Shown here piece by piece: positions 8,127 through 16,267 of a stretch of 64,000 bases of DNA (positions are counted from its first letter, which is position 1; each line of letters starts with the position of its first letter). The DNA is from JANLVI01 sp031363915. GTDB lineage: Bacteria > Vulcanimicrobiota > Vulcanimicrobiia > Vulcanimicrobiales > Vulcanimicrobiaceae. Where the stretch lies: assembly GCA_031363915.1 (NCBI GenBank), contig JANLVI010000010.1, positions 124,001-188,000 on the forward strand. Reading direction: 5' to 3'. Both the position numbers and the translations under genes were made by a program. The notes beneath the pieces were generated by a model. It searched no databases, was not told the DNA's origin, and saw nothing but the letters and a program-made list of their open reading frames with translations.

Positions 8127-9320
8127 TTATCTCACTTTACTGAGCGGGAACGTCGCCCAGATCATCCCTTTCCACGTGGGTCCGCCCGAAGCGCCGGCGA
8201 GGGCCGAGTTGCCGCCAAGATTCGCCTCGATGTACCCGTGCAGATAGACGTTATGCGGGATGTTGAATGCCAGGTTGATCGAGTTGCCGTTCGTGACGGC
8301 CCCACCGGCACCGCTATCGTTGATATCGTGTCGGAATCCGATGAGCGCGCCACCGCGGAAGATGGGTTCGTATACCTCGAAACTCTCGCCATGACTCGTC
8401 GTCGCGGCAAGTGGTGTGACGCCGTCGGCACCGAGGCCGGGATTGTTATCGAACTGCGTCTGGTAGATTGCGAGCACCCCGGGACGGCCGTGTTGACCGG
8501 GATCGACCTGAACGTAGGCGGCCTGCGAATGGTAGCGATCGGTACCGGTGCTCACCGGAATCGTGCCGACGCTTCCGAATGCGCCGAACTCGTAGGGTTT
8601 GGTCGGCAGTGCGTACGCGGCTTTCCATTGGAACGTCTTATCGCCCGGTCCGAAGTACGTCGCGCCATTGAGATCCATACCACTCAAATAGTAACCCGCT
8701 TCGAGATCGAGGGCTTTCTTGATATATGCGAAGCGCGTTCCCCAACGGTTGCCGTAGGTTGCGCCCCAGGCGTGTTCGCCGACGAGGGTCGAGGACGCCG
8801 ATGGGCCGTCGAGATCGGCATTTTGACTGTATGGTGAGGGCGCCGGGTTGAGGATCTTTCCGACGAACAGATGCCCGTCGTGATGGAGAAGATTGTTGTA
8901 GGTGAGCCAAAGTGTATCGACACCGCCCGATGCGTCGCCCGCAACGACGAACTGCTGAGCATGAACCGTGAGATCCGGCGCGACGTAGCCGACGAGGTGG
9001 AACGCGAAATTTCCCGACGAGTAGCGCGGCACGCCCGTGTCTTTGCCGGCCGTCGAATTGTAGTTTACCGACTCACCGATCCACAGCGGATTCGCACGCG
9101 CGAGCACGGTTCGGTCGAGCGACGCATAGCCCGTGCGCTGGATATAGCGACCGTAGGCGTTGAGCGTCGGAACGGCGGTATGACACGTGTTGCAGCTGAG
9201 CCCGTACGCCTGCGAGAAGGGAGGCATTGCCTCGGTGACTTTAGGCGCTGCAAGCAGACCGGAGAGGAGCACGCCGAGGGCTGCTACGACTCCTAGCGTC
9301 GGATAGAGCCGCAACTTCAT
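8127..9320 (-). CDS. Cyc2-like outer-membrane monoheme cytochrome fused to a beta-barrel (candidate)
   Basis: 397 aa from the ATG at 9320 (TGATG overlap with the CuA gene). After a signal peptide (to about residue 31) comes 'MPPFSQAYGLSCNTCHTAVPTLNAYGRYIQRTGY' in which CNTCH at residues 43-47 is a heme c site. The rest, about 340 residues, alternates in the manner of beta-strands, rich in Tyr/Gly/Thr/Asn, with no further heme motif. One N-terminal heme followed by a porin-sized barrel is the architecture of Cyc2, the outer-membrane Fe(II) oxidase, and the 'GxxCxxCHxxxPxLNxxGRxFxxxGY' context fits it. Other single-heme barrel proteins share this start, so iron as substrate is inferred. Neighbouring CuA protein and cytochrome c would be its periplasmic partners. 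Confidence 0.65.
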   Translation of the reverse strand: MKLRLYPTLGVVAALGVLLSGLLAAPKVTEAMPPFSQAYGLSCNTCHTAVPTLNAYGRYIQRTGYASLDRTVLARANPLWIGESVNYNSTAGKDTGVPRYSSGNFAFHLVGYVAPDLTVHAQQFVVAGDASGGVDTLWLTYNNLLHHDGHLFVGKILNPAPSPYSQNADLDGPSASSTLVGEHAWGATYGNRWGTRFAYIKKALDLEAGYYLSGMDLNGATYFGPGDKTFQWKAAYALPTKPYEFGAFGSVGTIPVSTGTDRYHSQAAYVQVDPGQHGRPGVLAIYQTQFDNNPGLGADGVTPLAATTSHGESFEVYEPIFRGGALIGFRHDINDSGAGGAVTNGNSINLAFNIPHNVYLHGYIEANLGGNSALAGASGGPTWKGMIWATFPLSKVR

Positions 9321-9679
9321 CACGGAAGCACGTTAATCGTCAGCGTCATCGCTTCGTGACCGGCACCACACACGATCGTGCAATGCAACACGTATGTGCC
9401 CGCCTTCTTCGGCGTGAACTTCACCTCGGAGAGTTTATCGGGGACGATCATCGTCTTGGCGATGCCAAGTTCCGCCGATTCGACGCCGTGCACACCTTCC
9501 GATGAGGTGAGCATCAACGTCATCGGCGCGCCGACGTGTGCTTCGATTTTAGCCGGGATGAACTTCCAGTTTGAGGCGACGATGTCGGCTGTGGAATGCG
9601 CCGACGTCGCGCCGGCAGTCAACATGACGAAGGCGCCAAGCGCGGCACCGAGAGCGATTCGACGAGAAACAAGTACCAT
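9320..9679 (-). CDS. Standalone exported CuA-type cupredoxin
   Basis: 119 aa from the ATG at 9679, with GGGAG eight nt upstream; a longer in-frame start at 9718 lacks these features. Signal peptide 1-27, then one cupredoxin domain. The ligand set is that of the binuclear CuA site of oxidase subunit II: His64 ('SEGVHGVES'), then C-x3-C-x3-H-x2-M as Cys100, Cys104, His108, Met111 ('CTIVCGAGHEAM'). There is no transmembrane anchor, so it should be a soluble periplasmic electron carrier or a copper donor to an oxidase. First gene of the cytochrome-porin operon and about 64% similar by eye in its core to the divergent paralogue at 9,835. Confidence 0.88.
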   Translation of the reverse strand: MVLVSRRIALGAALGAFVMLTAGATSAHSTADIVASNWKFIPAKIEAHVGAPMTLMLTSSEGVHGVESAELGIAKTMIVPDKLSEVKFTPKKAGTYVLHCTIVCGAGHEAMTLTINVLP

Positions 9680-9834
9680 AAGAGCGCTCCCTCGAGCAGA
9701 GTCGTAGCGTTTTATCAATAATAGGTGTTGCCTACGAAGGCGATGCGAAGGCGCGGCGCTCGGTACGCAACCGCGCCTTCTTACGATCTTCTCACCGCGA
9801 CGGCTATGATGAACGCTCTAAGAAAAGGATCTCA

Positions 9835-10230
9835 ATGTCATTCATTCCATTCGCGCTCGCGCTCGCAATTGCCGTGCCGATCGCATCATCCGCTCCCGCC
9901 GCCGCACCCGTACCGCAAGCAAGCCCTGCCGTCGCTGCAAGCACGCAAGCCACCGGGCCCATCACGATCACCGCATCGAATTGGGCGTTCGATCCGATCA
10001 AGGTGACCGTTCACGCCGGACAACTCACAACGTTCCGGCTCACCAGCAAAGAGGGCGTTCACGGTCTGGGAAGCGACGCGCTCGGTCTACCGGCGACGAC
10101 GATCATGCCGGGCAAGATGGCTGCCGTCACGTTCACACCAAAAAAAGCCGGCACGTATAAACTCCCGTGCACGATCGTATGCGGTGCGGGTCACGCCGAA
10201 ATGGCGCTGACGGTCATCGTTCTACCGTAA
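9835..10230 (+). CDS. Second standalone CuA-type cupredoxin
   Basis: 131 aa, ATG at 9835 with AAGGAT six nt upstream. A signal peptide and a Pro/Ala linker (residues 1-40) precede a cupredoxin domain with the full CuA set: His76 ('KEGVHGLGS'), Cys112, Cys116, His120, Met123 ('CTIVCGAGHAEM'). The core ('ASNWAFDPIKV...FTPKKAGTYKLPCTIVCGAGH') closely matches the protein encoded divergently at 9,320-9,679, so they are paralogues from duplication and share a 155-bp divergent control region. Likely a periplasmic electron carrier. No further gene follows on the same strand. Confidence 0.88.
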   Translation: MSFIPFALALAIAVPIASSAPAAAPVPQASPAVAASTQATGPITITASNWAFDPIKVTVHAGQLTTFRLTSKEGVHGLGSDALGLPATTIMPGKMAAVTFTPKKAGTYKLPCTIVCGAGHAEMALTVIVLP

Positions 10231-10282
10231 GTCACGGTTTGCGAAGCGAATGCCGGAGGGACGTATCTTTCCGGCACTCGAC

Positions 10283-10312
10283 GCTCTACGCAACCTCGCT
10301 CTACGCAACCTC
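10283..10312. repeat. 15-bp perfect tandem duplication
   Basis: The unit GCTCTACGCAACCTC occurs twice head to tail (10283-10297 and 10298-10312). It spans the end of the following minus-strand gene and duplicates the last codons and the TAG stop, so the second stop lies outside the gene. Probably a slippage event without functional effect. Confidence 0.8.
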
Positions 10313-10714
10313 GCGGAGCACCGCATTCGAGAACGTTTCGAGTGCTTTGCGGGCGACAGCGTTGATGAAGCGCAGGACGAGCGGGTGCGGGGGATCGCCG
10401 GACGCCGATCCATAGCTGCCTTCGAGGCGCAAGCGGGATGCATTCGGCGGCGCGTCACAGACCCGGAGGCGACCGCAGAACCGCGGAAAAGCACCACCGC
10501 CGGAGACCTTCCACGACACGTCAATACCACCGCCATCGTGCGGTCCACAATCGATGATCACATCACGCATCATCCGAAGATCCGGTAGCGTCGGAGCGTA
10601 ACAGATCGGGCGAACGGCAACGCGCGGCCGACCACCCGCATAGACCTCGAGCGCGGCTTCGGTCGTCGACTGGTCTTGCGCGACGACGATGTCATGCACG
10701 AGCTGGCGGCTCAC
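10301..10714 (-). CDS. Unrecognised family protein, member 2
   Basis: 137 aa if started at the GTG at 10714, which overlaps the upstream TGA as GTGA; the open frame continues to 10906 but overlaps the upstream gene by nearly 200 nt and is Arg-rich. It is a clear paralogue of the gene just upstream and of the one at 16,268: shared elements are an opening 'SRQLV/SRQLA', a central 'VSWKVSGGGAFPRFCGRLRVC', 'LRLEGSYGSASGDPP', and a C-terminal amphipathic helix 'RFINAVARKALETFSNAV'. No signal peptide or membrane segment. The beta-strands-then-helix pattern suggests an SRPBCC (START-like) fold for hydrophobic ligands, but that is a guess. This copy has lost the Pro-rich 'YxPP' turn. Confidence 0.65.
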   Translation of the reverse strand: MSRQLVHDIVVAQDQSTTEAALEVYAGGRPRVAVRPICYAPTLPDLRMMRDVIIDCGPHDGGGIDVSWKVSGGGAFPRFCGRLRVCDAPPNASRLRLEGSYGSASGDPPHPLVLRFINAVARKALETFSNAVLREVA

Positions 10715-11214
10715 GTCGTTTGGGTTTCGCGCCGATTCCGTTTTGCCGTCTCGACGCTGCGTGAGCATTGTTCGACGTAGCTGCCGACCCGCTCCAGCAG
10801 TTCTTTGCCGGTACTCTCGGCGATCGCGTGTCCCACCGTGAAATCGAATGCCGCTCCGACCGCACCGAGCGGCGGTTCGTACGTTCCGCTCAAATCCAGC
10901 ACGCACGTCGTGTAATCCTCGGCGTTGGCGATCTCGAGGATGCCGGAGAATTTGGGGAACGGGCCGCCGCCGCTACTCTGCCACGTGACGCGATAGCGTT
11001 TGGTCATGTCGCCCGCCTCGTGGTGCGGGTGGATTTGAACGATGCAATCGCGTGCGAGTTCGATCTCCGGCAGACCCGGGATTTGGATTGGGGCGCGGAG
11101 TGCCATCGTCGGTGTACCAGCGGCATCGCGGCGCTGATCGAAGAACTCCATAACGAAACCGGGTGCCTGACCGACCGGGCACGCGAGTTGTCGGGAGACG
11201 TGCAGCTTGCTCAT
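10711..11214 (-). CDS. Unrecognised family protein, member 1
   Basis: 167 aa, ATG at 11214. It begins 'MSKLHVSRQLACPVGQAPGFVMEFF' and has the family core 'YRVTWQSSGGGPFPKFSGILEIANAEDYTTCVLDLSGTYEPPLGAVGAAFDF' and the final helix 'IAESTGKELLERVGSYVEQ'. The pattern (F)PxFxGxLxI...LxLxGxYxPPxG...FD...A...xLL is shared with the two other copies in this window. Cytoplasmic, no catalytic motif recognised. An SRPBCC-like ligand-binding or membrane-associated role is possible from the strand/helix pattern only. It overlaps the next copy by 4 nt, so the two are translated together. Confidence 0.75.
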   Translation of the reverse strand: MSKLHVSRQLACPVGQAPGFVMEFFDQRRDAAGTPTMALRAPIQIPGLPEIELARDCIVQIHPHHEAGDMTKRYRVTWQSSGGGPFPKFSGILEIANAEDYTTCVLDLSGTYEPPLGAVGAAFDFTVGHAIAESTGKELLERVGSYVEQCSRSVETAKRNRRETQTT

Positions 11215-11282
11215 GACCTAAGGCTACGATACGCGCCTGCGGAAGTCTTGAACGAGTTGCGAAGCCGAAATTCTTCTTTTAC

Positions 11283-11978
11283 TTAGAGTATCGAAATGAC
11301 GCCGTCCACGGCGGGGTCTCGCACGCGCTCGCTGGTTGGGATGTGCACGGTAAAGCGGGCGCCGCTGCCGGGAACGTTTTCCACAGCGACGCTCCCGCCG
11401 AGTTCGGCGACGAACCGCTGGACGACCGAGAGACCGAGTCCGCTGCCTTTGGTCGCTTCACTTGCGGTCCCACGGAAGCCGGATTCGAAAATTCGCTCAC
11501 GCTCGTGATCGCGGACGCCCGGACCGGAATCCGTGACCATGAGCGTAAGCCCATCGTCGCGCCGACAGTCGATGTCGATCCGGCCGCCCCGCGGCGTATA
11601 GCGGATGGCGTTCGAGACGACGTTATTGACGATTTCCGCGACGTGAGTCGGATTGCACGTAAAACTGCTGCACTGAGCATGTTCGTGGGCACAACGCTCG
11701 ACGTTGAAGACGATGCCCTTCTCTTTTGCGGCAGCCTCGAAGGCAAGGACTTCGTTTGCGATGAGGTGGCAGACGTCGGTCATTTGCATTGCCGAGGCAA
11801 CGCTTGGCACGGCCTTTCCGAGCGGAACAGAACCGAGCAGGACATCGACCTCACGGAGAGCTTGCAAAACGGCTCCAAGTCGCATCGGCGATGCTTCGAG
11901 CACGCCGTCGCGGAAGGCTTCGACATTCGCGATTGCGATCGCAAGATGGTTGCGTATTTCGTGAATGACACTCTTCAT
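11283..11978 (-). CDS. Soluble sensor histidine kinase (short)
   Basis: 231 aa with no transmembrane segment. The phospho-accepting H box is at the very N-terminus ('VIHEIRNHLAIAIANVEAF', His6), followed by a helical dimerisation stretch, then the HATPase: N box 'AEIVNNVVSNAIRYTPRGG', G1 'VTDSGPGV', F box 'IFESGFRG' and G2 'KGSGLGLSVVQRF'. All ATP-binding boxes are intact. Without any sensor domain, it must sense through partners or be controlled in the cytoplasm. The ATG overlaps the response-regulator stop as ATGA, making a classic two-component pair. Confidence 0.9.
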   Translation of the reverse strand: MKSVIHEIRNHLAIAIANVEAFRDGVLEASPMRLGAVLQALREVDVLLGSVPLGKAVPSVASAMQMTDVCHLIANEVLAFEAAAKEKGIVFNVERCAHEHAQCSSFTCNPTHVAEIVNNVVSNAIRYTPRGGRIDIDCRRDDGLTLMVTDSGPGVRDHERERIFESGFRGTASEATKGSGLGLSVVQRFVAELGGSVAVENVPGSGARFTVHIPTSERVRDPAVDGVISIL

Positions 11979-12670
11979 CGCGGTTCCACCATCTTATACC
12001 CTACCCCGAATACGGTGAGGATATAACGCGGGTTTGCTGCGTCGCATTCGATCCGCGCGCGCAAATTGGCGATATGCCGGTCGAGCGTACGGTCGAAGAC
12101 GTCGCCGTCCGTCGTGAGCCGCTCGAGCAGTTGATCGCGCGTGAGAGTTTGCCCCAGATGTTGTACGAGCACGTCCAATAACCGGTATTGCGTCGGGGTG
12201 AGCGCGACAGAGACGCCTCCCACGCGTACCTCATGCCCCGCAGAATCGATCGCGATCTCACCGATGCGGCGAATTCGCGCTTCTTCTGCTTTCGGGCGCT
12301 CGCTTCGGCGCAGGATCGTCTTCACGCGTGCGACGACTTCGCGCGGACTGTACGGCTTGCCGACGTAGTCGTCGGCTCCAAGTTCGAGCCCAACGACGCG
12401 GTCGATTTCGTCCGTACGCGCGGAGAGAATCACGACCGGGACGTCGCGCTGAATGCGAATGCGACGCAACACTTCGAGCCCCGAGAAGCCGGGCAGCGTC
12501 AGGTCGAGCACGACGATGTCGGGATGTTTTTGCTCGAACGCGGAGACGGCACCCGGTCCATCGACCGCGCTCACCACCGTAAAGCCTTCATCACGCAGAT
12601 AGTGCGAGAGGACCTCGACGAGGGCCGGCTCATCATCAACGACCAGTACGGTGCGTTCGGAATGCTCCAC
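11975..12670 (-). CDS. OmpR/PhoB-family response regulator
   Basis: 231 aa. Receiver domain about 1-120: acidic pair 'VDDEPALVEVL', phospho-acceptor Asp in 'DIVVLDLTLPG', Thr/Ser in 'VVILSARTDE', Lys in 'DDYVGKPYSP'. A winged-helix DNA-binding domain follows, with 'VALTPTQYRLLDVLVQHLGQTLTRDQLLERL', 'DRTLDRHIANLRARIE' and 'ILTVFGVGYKMVEP'. Coupled to the kinase gene downstream. The divergent acetate kinase begins 53 nt away, so the shared interval could be its target; acetyl-phosphate produced by that pathway can phosphorylate such regulators, but this link is speculative. Confidence 0.93.
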   Translation of the reverse strand: MEHSERTVLVVDDEPALVEVLSHYLRDEGFTVVSAVDGPGAVSAFEQKHPDIVVLDLTLPGFSGLEVLRRIRIQRDVPVVILSARTDEIDRVVGLELGADDYVGKPYSPREVVARVKTILRRSERPKAEEARIRRIGEIAIDSAGHEVRVGGVSVALTPTQYRLLDVLVQHLGQTLTRDQLLERLTTDGDVFDRTLDRHIANLRARIECDAANPRYILTVFGVGYKMVEPR

Positions 12671-12723
12671 GGCGGAGATGCGTTCGGCGGTATCGGAGGC
12701 GCACCCCCGAAACGAGCCATGCG

Positions 12724-13800
12724 ATGGAAATTCTCACCGTCAATGCCGGCTCGACCTCGCTCAAATTGGAATGGTACCGCCTTTTTGATGCGTTGCCCGC
12801 ACTCGACGATCCACCGGTCCCCACGCGCGCTGAGTCCGTCTCGCGAGCGGATGCCGCAGCGACGCTCGCGGCGCTGGCACCTCAGGTCGATGCGATCGCG
12901 CACCGGTTCGTGCGCGTCCCCGATGACGCGCCCGCCGTCCTTGCGCTCGACCCCGCGACAATCGCGCGGCTAGCCGCGCTCGAAGCCGAAGCGCCGCTGC
13001 ATAACGTCGCGGCGCTCGAAGCGGTGCAGGAGCTTTCCCGCTACGGCACGCCGCAGTTTGCGGTCAGCGATAGCGCGTTCCACCATACGCTTTCCGCGGC
13101 AGCCGCGACCTACGCACTGCCCAAAGCGATCACGGCGCAGGGTGTCCATCGACGTGGCTACCACGGCCTCAGCCACGAGTACGCCGCGCACCGGGCCGCA
13201 CGATTGTGCGGGCGGGACGTGATGGCCGCGCGCATCGTGACGTTGCACTTGGGCGGCGGCGGCTCGTCGCTTTGCGCGATCGAGAACGGCCGAAGTATTG
13301 ATACCACCATGGGATATACGCCGCTCGAAGGCGTCCCGATGGCGACGCGCAGCGGGAGCGTAGATCCGGGGATTCTCATCCATCTCTTGCGTGGCGGAAT
13401 GACGCTCGACGCTCTGGAGCGGATGCTCGAAACCGAGTCGGGACTGCTCGGCATATCCGGCACGAGCGGTGACGTGCGTACGCTTTCGGCCGCAAGCGGC
13501 GATCCCGATGCACGACGCGCACTCGACGTCTTCGTATGGCGCATCCGCGCGGCACTCGGTGCGCTGATTGCAACGCTCGGCGGAGTCGACGTAATCGCAT
13601 TTACGGGGGGCATCGGCGAACATGCCGCCGACCTGCGGGCGGCGATCTTCCGCGGCGCCGTTCCGTGGGGCGCGACGCTCGAGGCGGCAAGCAACGCGCG
13701 TGCAAGCGGTGATACCGTCATCTCGCATCCCGACGCAGCAGTCGGCGCGGCCGTCATACGCGCACGCGAAGGCTGGCAACTCGCGCGCGCCGTTCGCTAG
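12724..13800 (+). CDS. ackA: Acetate kinase
   Basis: 358 aa. Acetokinase signatures: N-terminal 'TVNAGSTSLKLEW', 'GVHRRGYHGLSHEYAAHRAARL', 'VTLHLGGGGSSLCAIENGRSIDTTMGYTPLEGVPMATRSGSVDPGI', and 'VIAFTGGIGEHAADLRAAIF'. It interconverts acetyl-phosphate + ADP with acetate + ATP in the cytoplasm. At 358 aa it is about 40 residues shorter than most, mainly in the N-terminal region after the first strand. It converges on phosphoketolase, whose product acetyl-phosphate is its substrate; the two stop codons are read from the same CTAG palindrome. A phosphotransacetylase is not seen nearby. Confidence 0.93.
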   Translation: MEILTVNAGSTSLKLEWYRLFDALPALDDPPVPTRAESVSRADAAATLAALAPQVDAIAHRFVRVPDDAPAVLALDPATIARLAALEAEAPLHNVAALEAVQELSRYGTPQFAVSDSAFHHTLSAAAATYALPKAITAQGVHRRGYHGLSHEYAAHRAARLCGRDVMAARIVTLHLGGGGSSLCAIENGRSIDTTMGYTPLEGVPMATRSGSVDPGILIHLLRGGMTLDALERMLETESGLLGISGTSGDVRTLSAASGDPDARRALDVFVWRIRAALGALIATLGGVDVIAFTGGIGEHAADLRAAIFRGAVPWGATLEAASNARASGDTVISHPDAAVGAAVIRAREGWQLARAVR

Positions 13801-16172
13801 CCCTTCGCGCCCCAGCGCCAGTCGCGGATCGCAGGCATGTCGTCGCCGACTTCTTCGATATACCGACGATGATCGACGAGCGTATCGCGGATGAGTTGTT
13901 TGAGGTGCGCGCCGGTGTCGGCTAAACCCGGGACTCGGTCGATCACGTCGCCCGCAAGATGAAAGCGATCCATGCGATTACGCACGGTCATGTCGAACGG
14001 CGTGGTCGTCGTACCTTCTTCGATGTACCCGCGCACGTGGAGATTGTCGTGCCCGTGGCGGCGATACGTGAGACGGTGGATCAGCCACGGATACCCGTGA
14101 TAGGCGAAGATCACCGGGCGATCGGGTGTAAAGAGCGCATCGAACTCCGCGTCCGTCAACCCGTGCGGATGCTCGTCATTCGATTGCAGCGTCATCAAGT
14201 CGACGACATTGATGACGCGGATACGCAGTGCTGGGAGATGCGTGCGCAACAGTTCGACGGCCGCGAGCGTCTCGAGCGTCGGCACGTCGCCCGCGCACGC
14301 GAGCACGACATCAGGCACGGCGCCGGCGTCGTTTGAGGCCCACTCCCAAATACCGATCCCCGCGGTGCAGTGGCGGACGGCCGCGTCCATGTCGAGCCAC
14401 TGCGGCGCGGGCTGCTTGCCAGCGACGATCACGTTGATGAAATTCTGACTGCGCAAGCAATGATCGGCGACCGAGAGCAGCGTGTTGCCGTCGGGCGGGA
14501 AGTAGACGCGCACGGTATCAGCTTTTTTGTTGACGACCAGATCGATGAAGCCGGGATCCTGATGGCTAAAGCCGTTGTGGTCTTGGCGCCAGACATGCGA
14601 GCTGAGCAGAATGTTGAGCGAGGCGATGGACTTGCGCCACGGCACCTCGCGCGAGATCTTGATCCACTTCGCGTGCTGGTTGACCATGGAGTCGACGATG
14701 TGGATGAACGCTTCGTAGCACGAGAACAATCCGTGCCGCCCGGTGAGGAGATACCCTTCCAGCCAACCCTCGCACTGGTGTTCGCTCAAGACTTCCATCA
14801 CCCGGCCGGTCGGACTGAGATGGTCGTCGGTTGAGATCGTCGGGTCGAGCCACATGCGGCCGGTGACATCGAAGAGATCGTTGAGTCGGTTCGACGCCGT
14901 CTCATCGGGACCGAAGACGCGAAAGCTGTGCTTGTTGTGTGAGAGGACGTCGCGCAGCCAGTGACCGAGCACGCGAGTCGACTCCGCATCCCTGGCACCG
15001 GGCGCGTCGACCGCAACGGCATAGCTCCGAAAATCGGGCAGTTCGAGCGGCGCGATCCGGCCGCCGTTCGCGCGCACGCTCGCGCTCATACGCTTCCCGC
15101 CCACGGGCGAACCTGCGGCGACGTCATCGCGCACGCGCCCCGCGCGGTCAAAGAGCTCCTCGGGCCGGTAGCTTAGCAGCCACGCTTCCAACTCTGCGAG
15201 ATGCGCGGGATTCTTCAGATTCGCAAGCGGCACTTGATGCGCGCGTGCCGTGCCTTCAACGGCGTGACCGTCGACGAACTTCGGCCCCGTCCAGCCTTTG
15301 GGCGAGGCCAGGACGATCATCGGCCAACGCGGCCGAGCTTGTGCGGCACCGGGCGCGCGCGCGTCCGTTTGGATCGCGCGGATGCGGCGATAACATGCAT
15401 CGAGCTGCAGCGCCATCGCACGATGCATCGCATTCGGCTCGTGCCCATCGACGTAGTGCGGTTCGTAGCCGTAGCCCCGCAGCAGTAAATCGAGTTCAGC
15501 GCGCGGCATGCGCGCGAGTACCGTGGGGCTCGCGATTTTGTAACCGTTGAGGTGCAGGATCGGGAGCACCGCTCCGTCGCGCGCGGGGTTGATAAACTTG
15601 TTGCCGTGCCAGCCCGTTGCGAGCGGCCCTGTCTCGGCTTCGCCATCGCCGACGACGCAAGCAACGATGAGATTCGGATCGTCGAACACGGCTCCGAACG
15701 CGTGCGAGAGCGAATAGCCGAGCTCCCCGCCTTCGTGAATCGAACCGGGCGTCTCGGGTGTCGCGTGACTGCCGATTCCGCCCGGAAACGAGAACTGTTT
15801 CATCAGCCGTTGTAGACCCGCTTCGTCACGCGTGATGTGCGGAAAGAGCTCGGTATACGTCCCCTCGAGGTAGGCGTTTGCGACGAGGGCCGGGCCGCCA
15901 TGCCCGGGGCCAGCGATGAATAGCACGTCGACGTCATACGCGCAAATGATCCGATTGAGGTGCGCGATGATGAAATTCAAGCCCGGCGTCGTTCCCCAAT
16001 GGCCCAGCAGACGCGGTTTGATGTGTTCGAGCTTGAGCGGCTCGCGCAAAAGCGGGTTCGCAAGTAGATAAATTTGGCCGGCGGCAAGATAGTTCGCCGC
16101 CCGCCAATAGCGATCGATACGTGCGTACTCATCGTCCCGGAGGAGGCCGGCTTGCATCGTCATGCTCGTCAT
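13797..16172 (-). CDS. xfp: Phosphoketolase (xylulose-5-P/fructose-6-P)
   Basis: 791 aa, the normal length. It opens 'DEYARIDRYWRAANYLAAGQIYLL', has the family stretch 'LKPRLLGHWGTTPGLNFIIAHLNR'-like (here 'HIKPRLLGHWGTTPGLNFIIAHL'), the thiamine-diphosphate motif 'GDGEAETGPLATGWHGNKFINP', 'SPKGWTGPKFVDGHAVEGTARAHQVP' and 'SSHVWRQDHNGFSHQDPGF'. It uses phosphate to cleave ketose phosphates into acetyl-phosphate and glyceraldehyde-3-P (or erythrose-4-P). With acetate kinase this forms an ATP-yielding bypass of lower glycolysis. Several in-frame ATGs occur at the start (MTSMTMQ); the first is taken. Confidence 0.95.
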   Translation of the reverse strand: MTSMTMQAGLLRDDEYARIDRYWRAANYLAAGQIYLLANPLLREPLKLEHIKPRLLGHWGTTPGLNFIIAHLNRIICAYDVDVLFIAGPGHGGPALVANAYLEGTYTELFPHITRDEAGLQRLMKQFSFPGGIGSHATPETPGSIHEGGELGYSLSHAFGAVFDDPNLIVACVVGDGEAETGPLATGWHGNKFINPARDGAVLPILHLNGYKIASPTVLARMPRAELDLLLRGYGYEPHYVDGHEPNAMHRAMALQLDACYRRIRAIQTDARAPGAAQARPRWPMIVLASPKGWTGPKFVDGHAVEGTARAHQVPLANLKNPAHLAELEAWLLSYRPEELFDRAGRVRDDVAAGSPVGGKRMSASVRANGGRIAPLELPDFRSYAVAVDAPGARDAESTRVLGHWLRDVLSHNKHSFRVFGPDETASNRLNDLFDVTGRMWLDPTISTDDHLSPTGRVMEVLSEHQCEGWLEGYLLTGRHGLFSCYEAFIHIVDSMVNQHAKWIKISREVPWRKSIASLNILLSSHVWRQDHNGFSHQDPGFIDLVVNKKADTVRVYFPPDGNTLLSVADHCLRSQNFINVIVAGKQPAPQWLDMDAAVRHCTAGIGIWEWASNDAGAVPDVVLACAGDVPTLETLAAVELLRTHLPALRIRVINVVDLMTLQSNDEHPHGLTDAEFDALFTPDRPVIFAYHGYPWLIHRLTYRRHGHDNLHVRGYIEEGTTTTPFDMTVRNRMDRFHLAGDVIDRVPGLADTGAHLKQLIRDTLVDHRRYIEEVGDDMPAIRDWRWGAKG

Positions 16173-16267
16173 AACCGCAAGTTTATAGAACCGGTTTGCC
16201 GTACTCGTGAAGGAATCGACCGACGACCGTTCACGACGTCTTCCAATCTGCGCCCGATGATTGCGAC

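Noticed and set aside
7140..8837. Long open frame (565 codons) on the plus strand opposite the cytochrome-porin operon
   Set aside because: It is antisense to four well-supported genes, has Arg/Asp-rich shadow composition and no recognisable domain. High GC produces such frames.
13797..13800. Possible fusion or misassembly at the ackA/xfp junction
   Set aside because: Both proteins are complete at their C-termini and simply share a CTAG palindrome.
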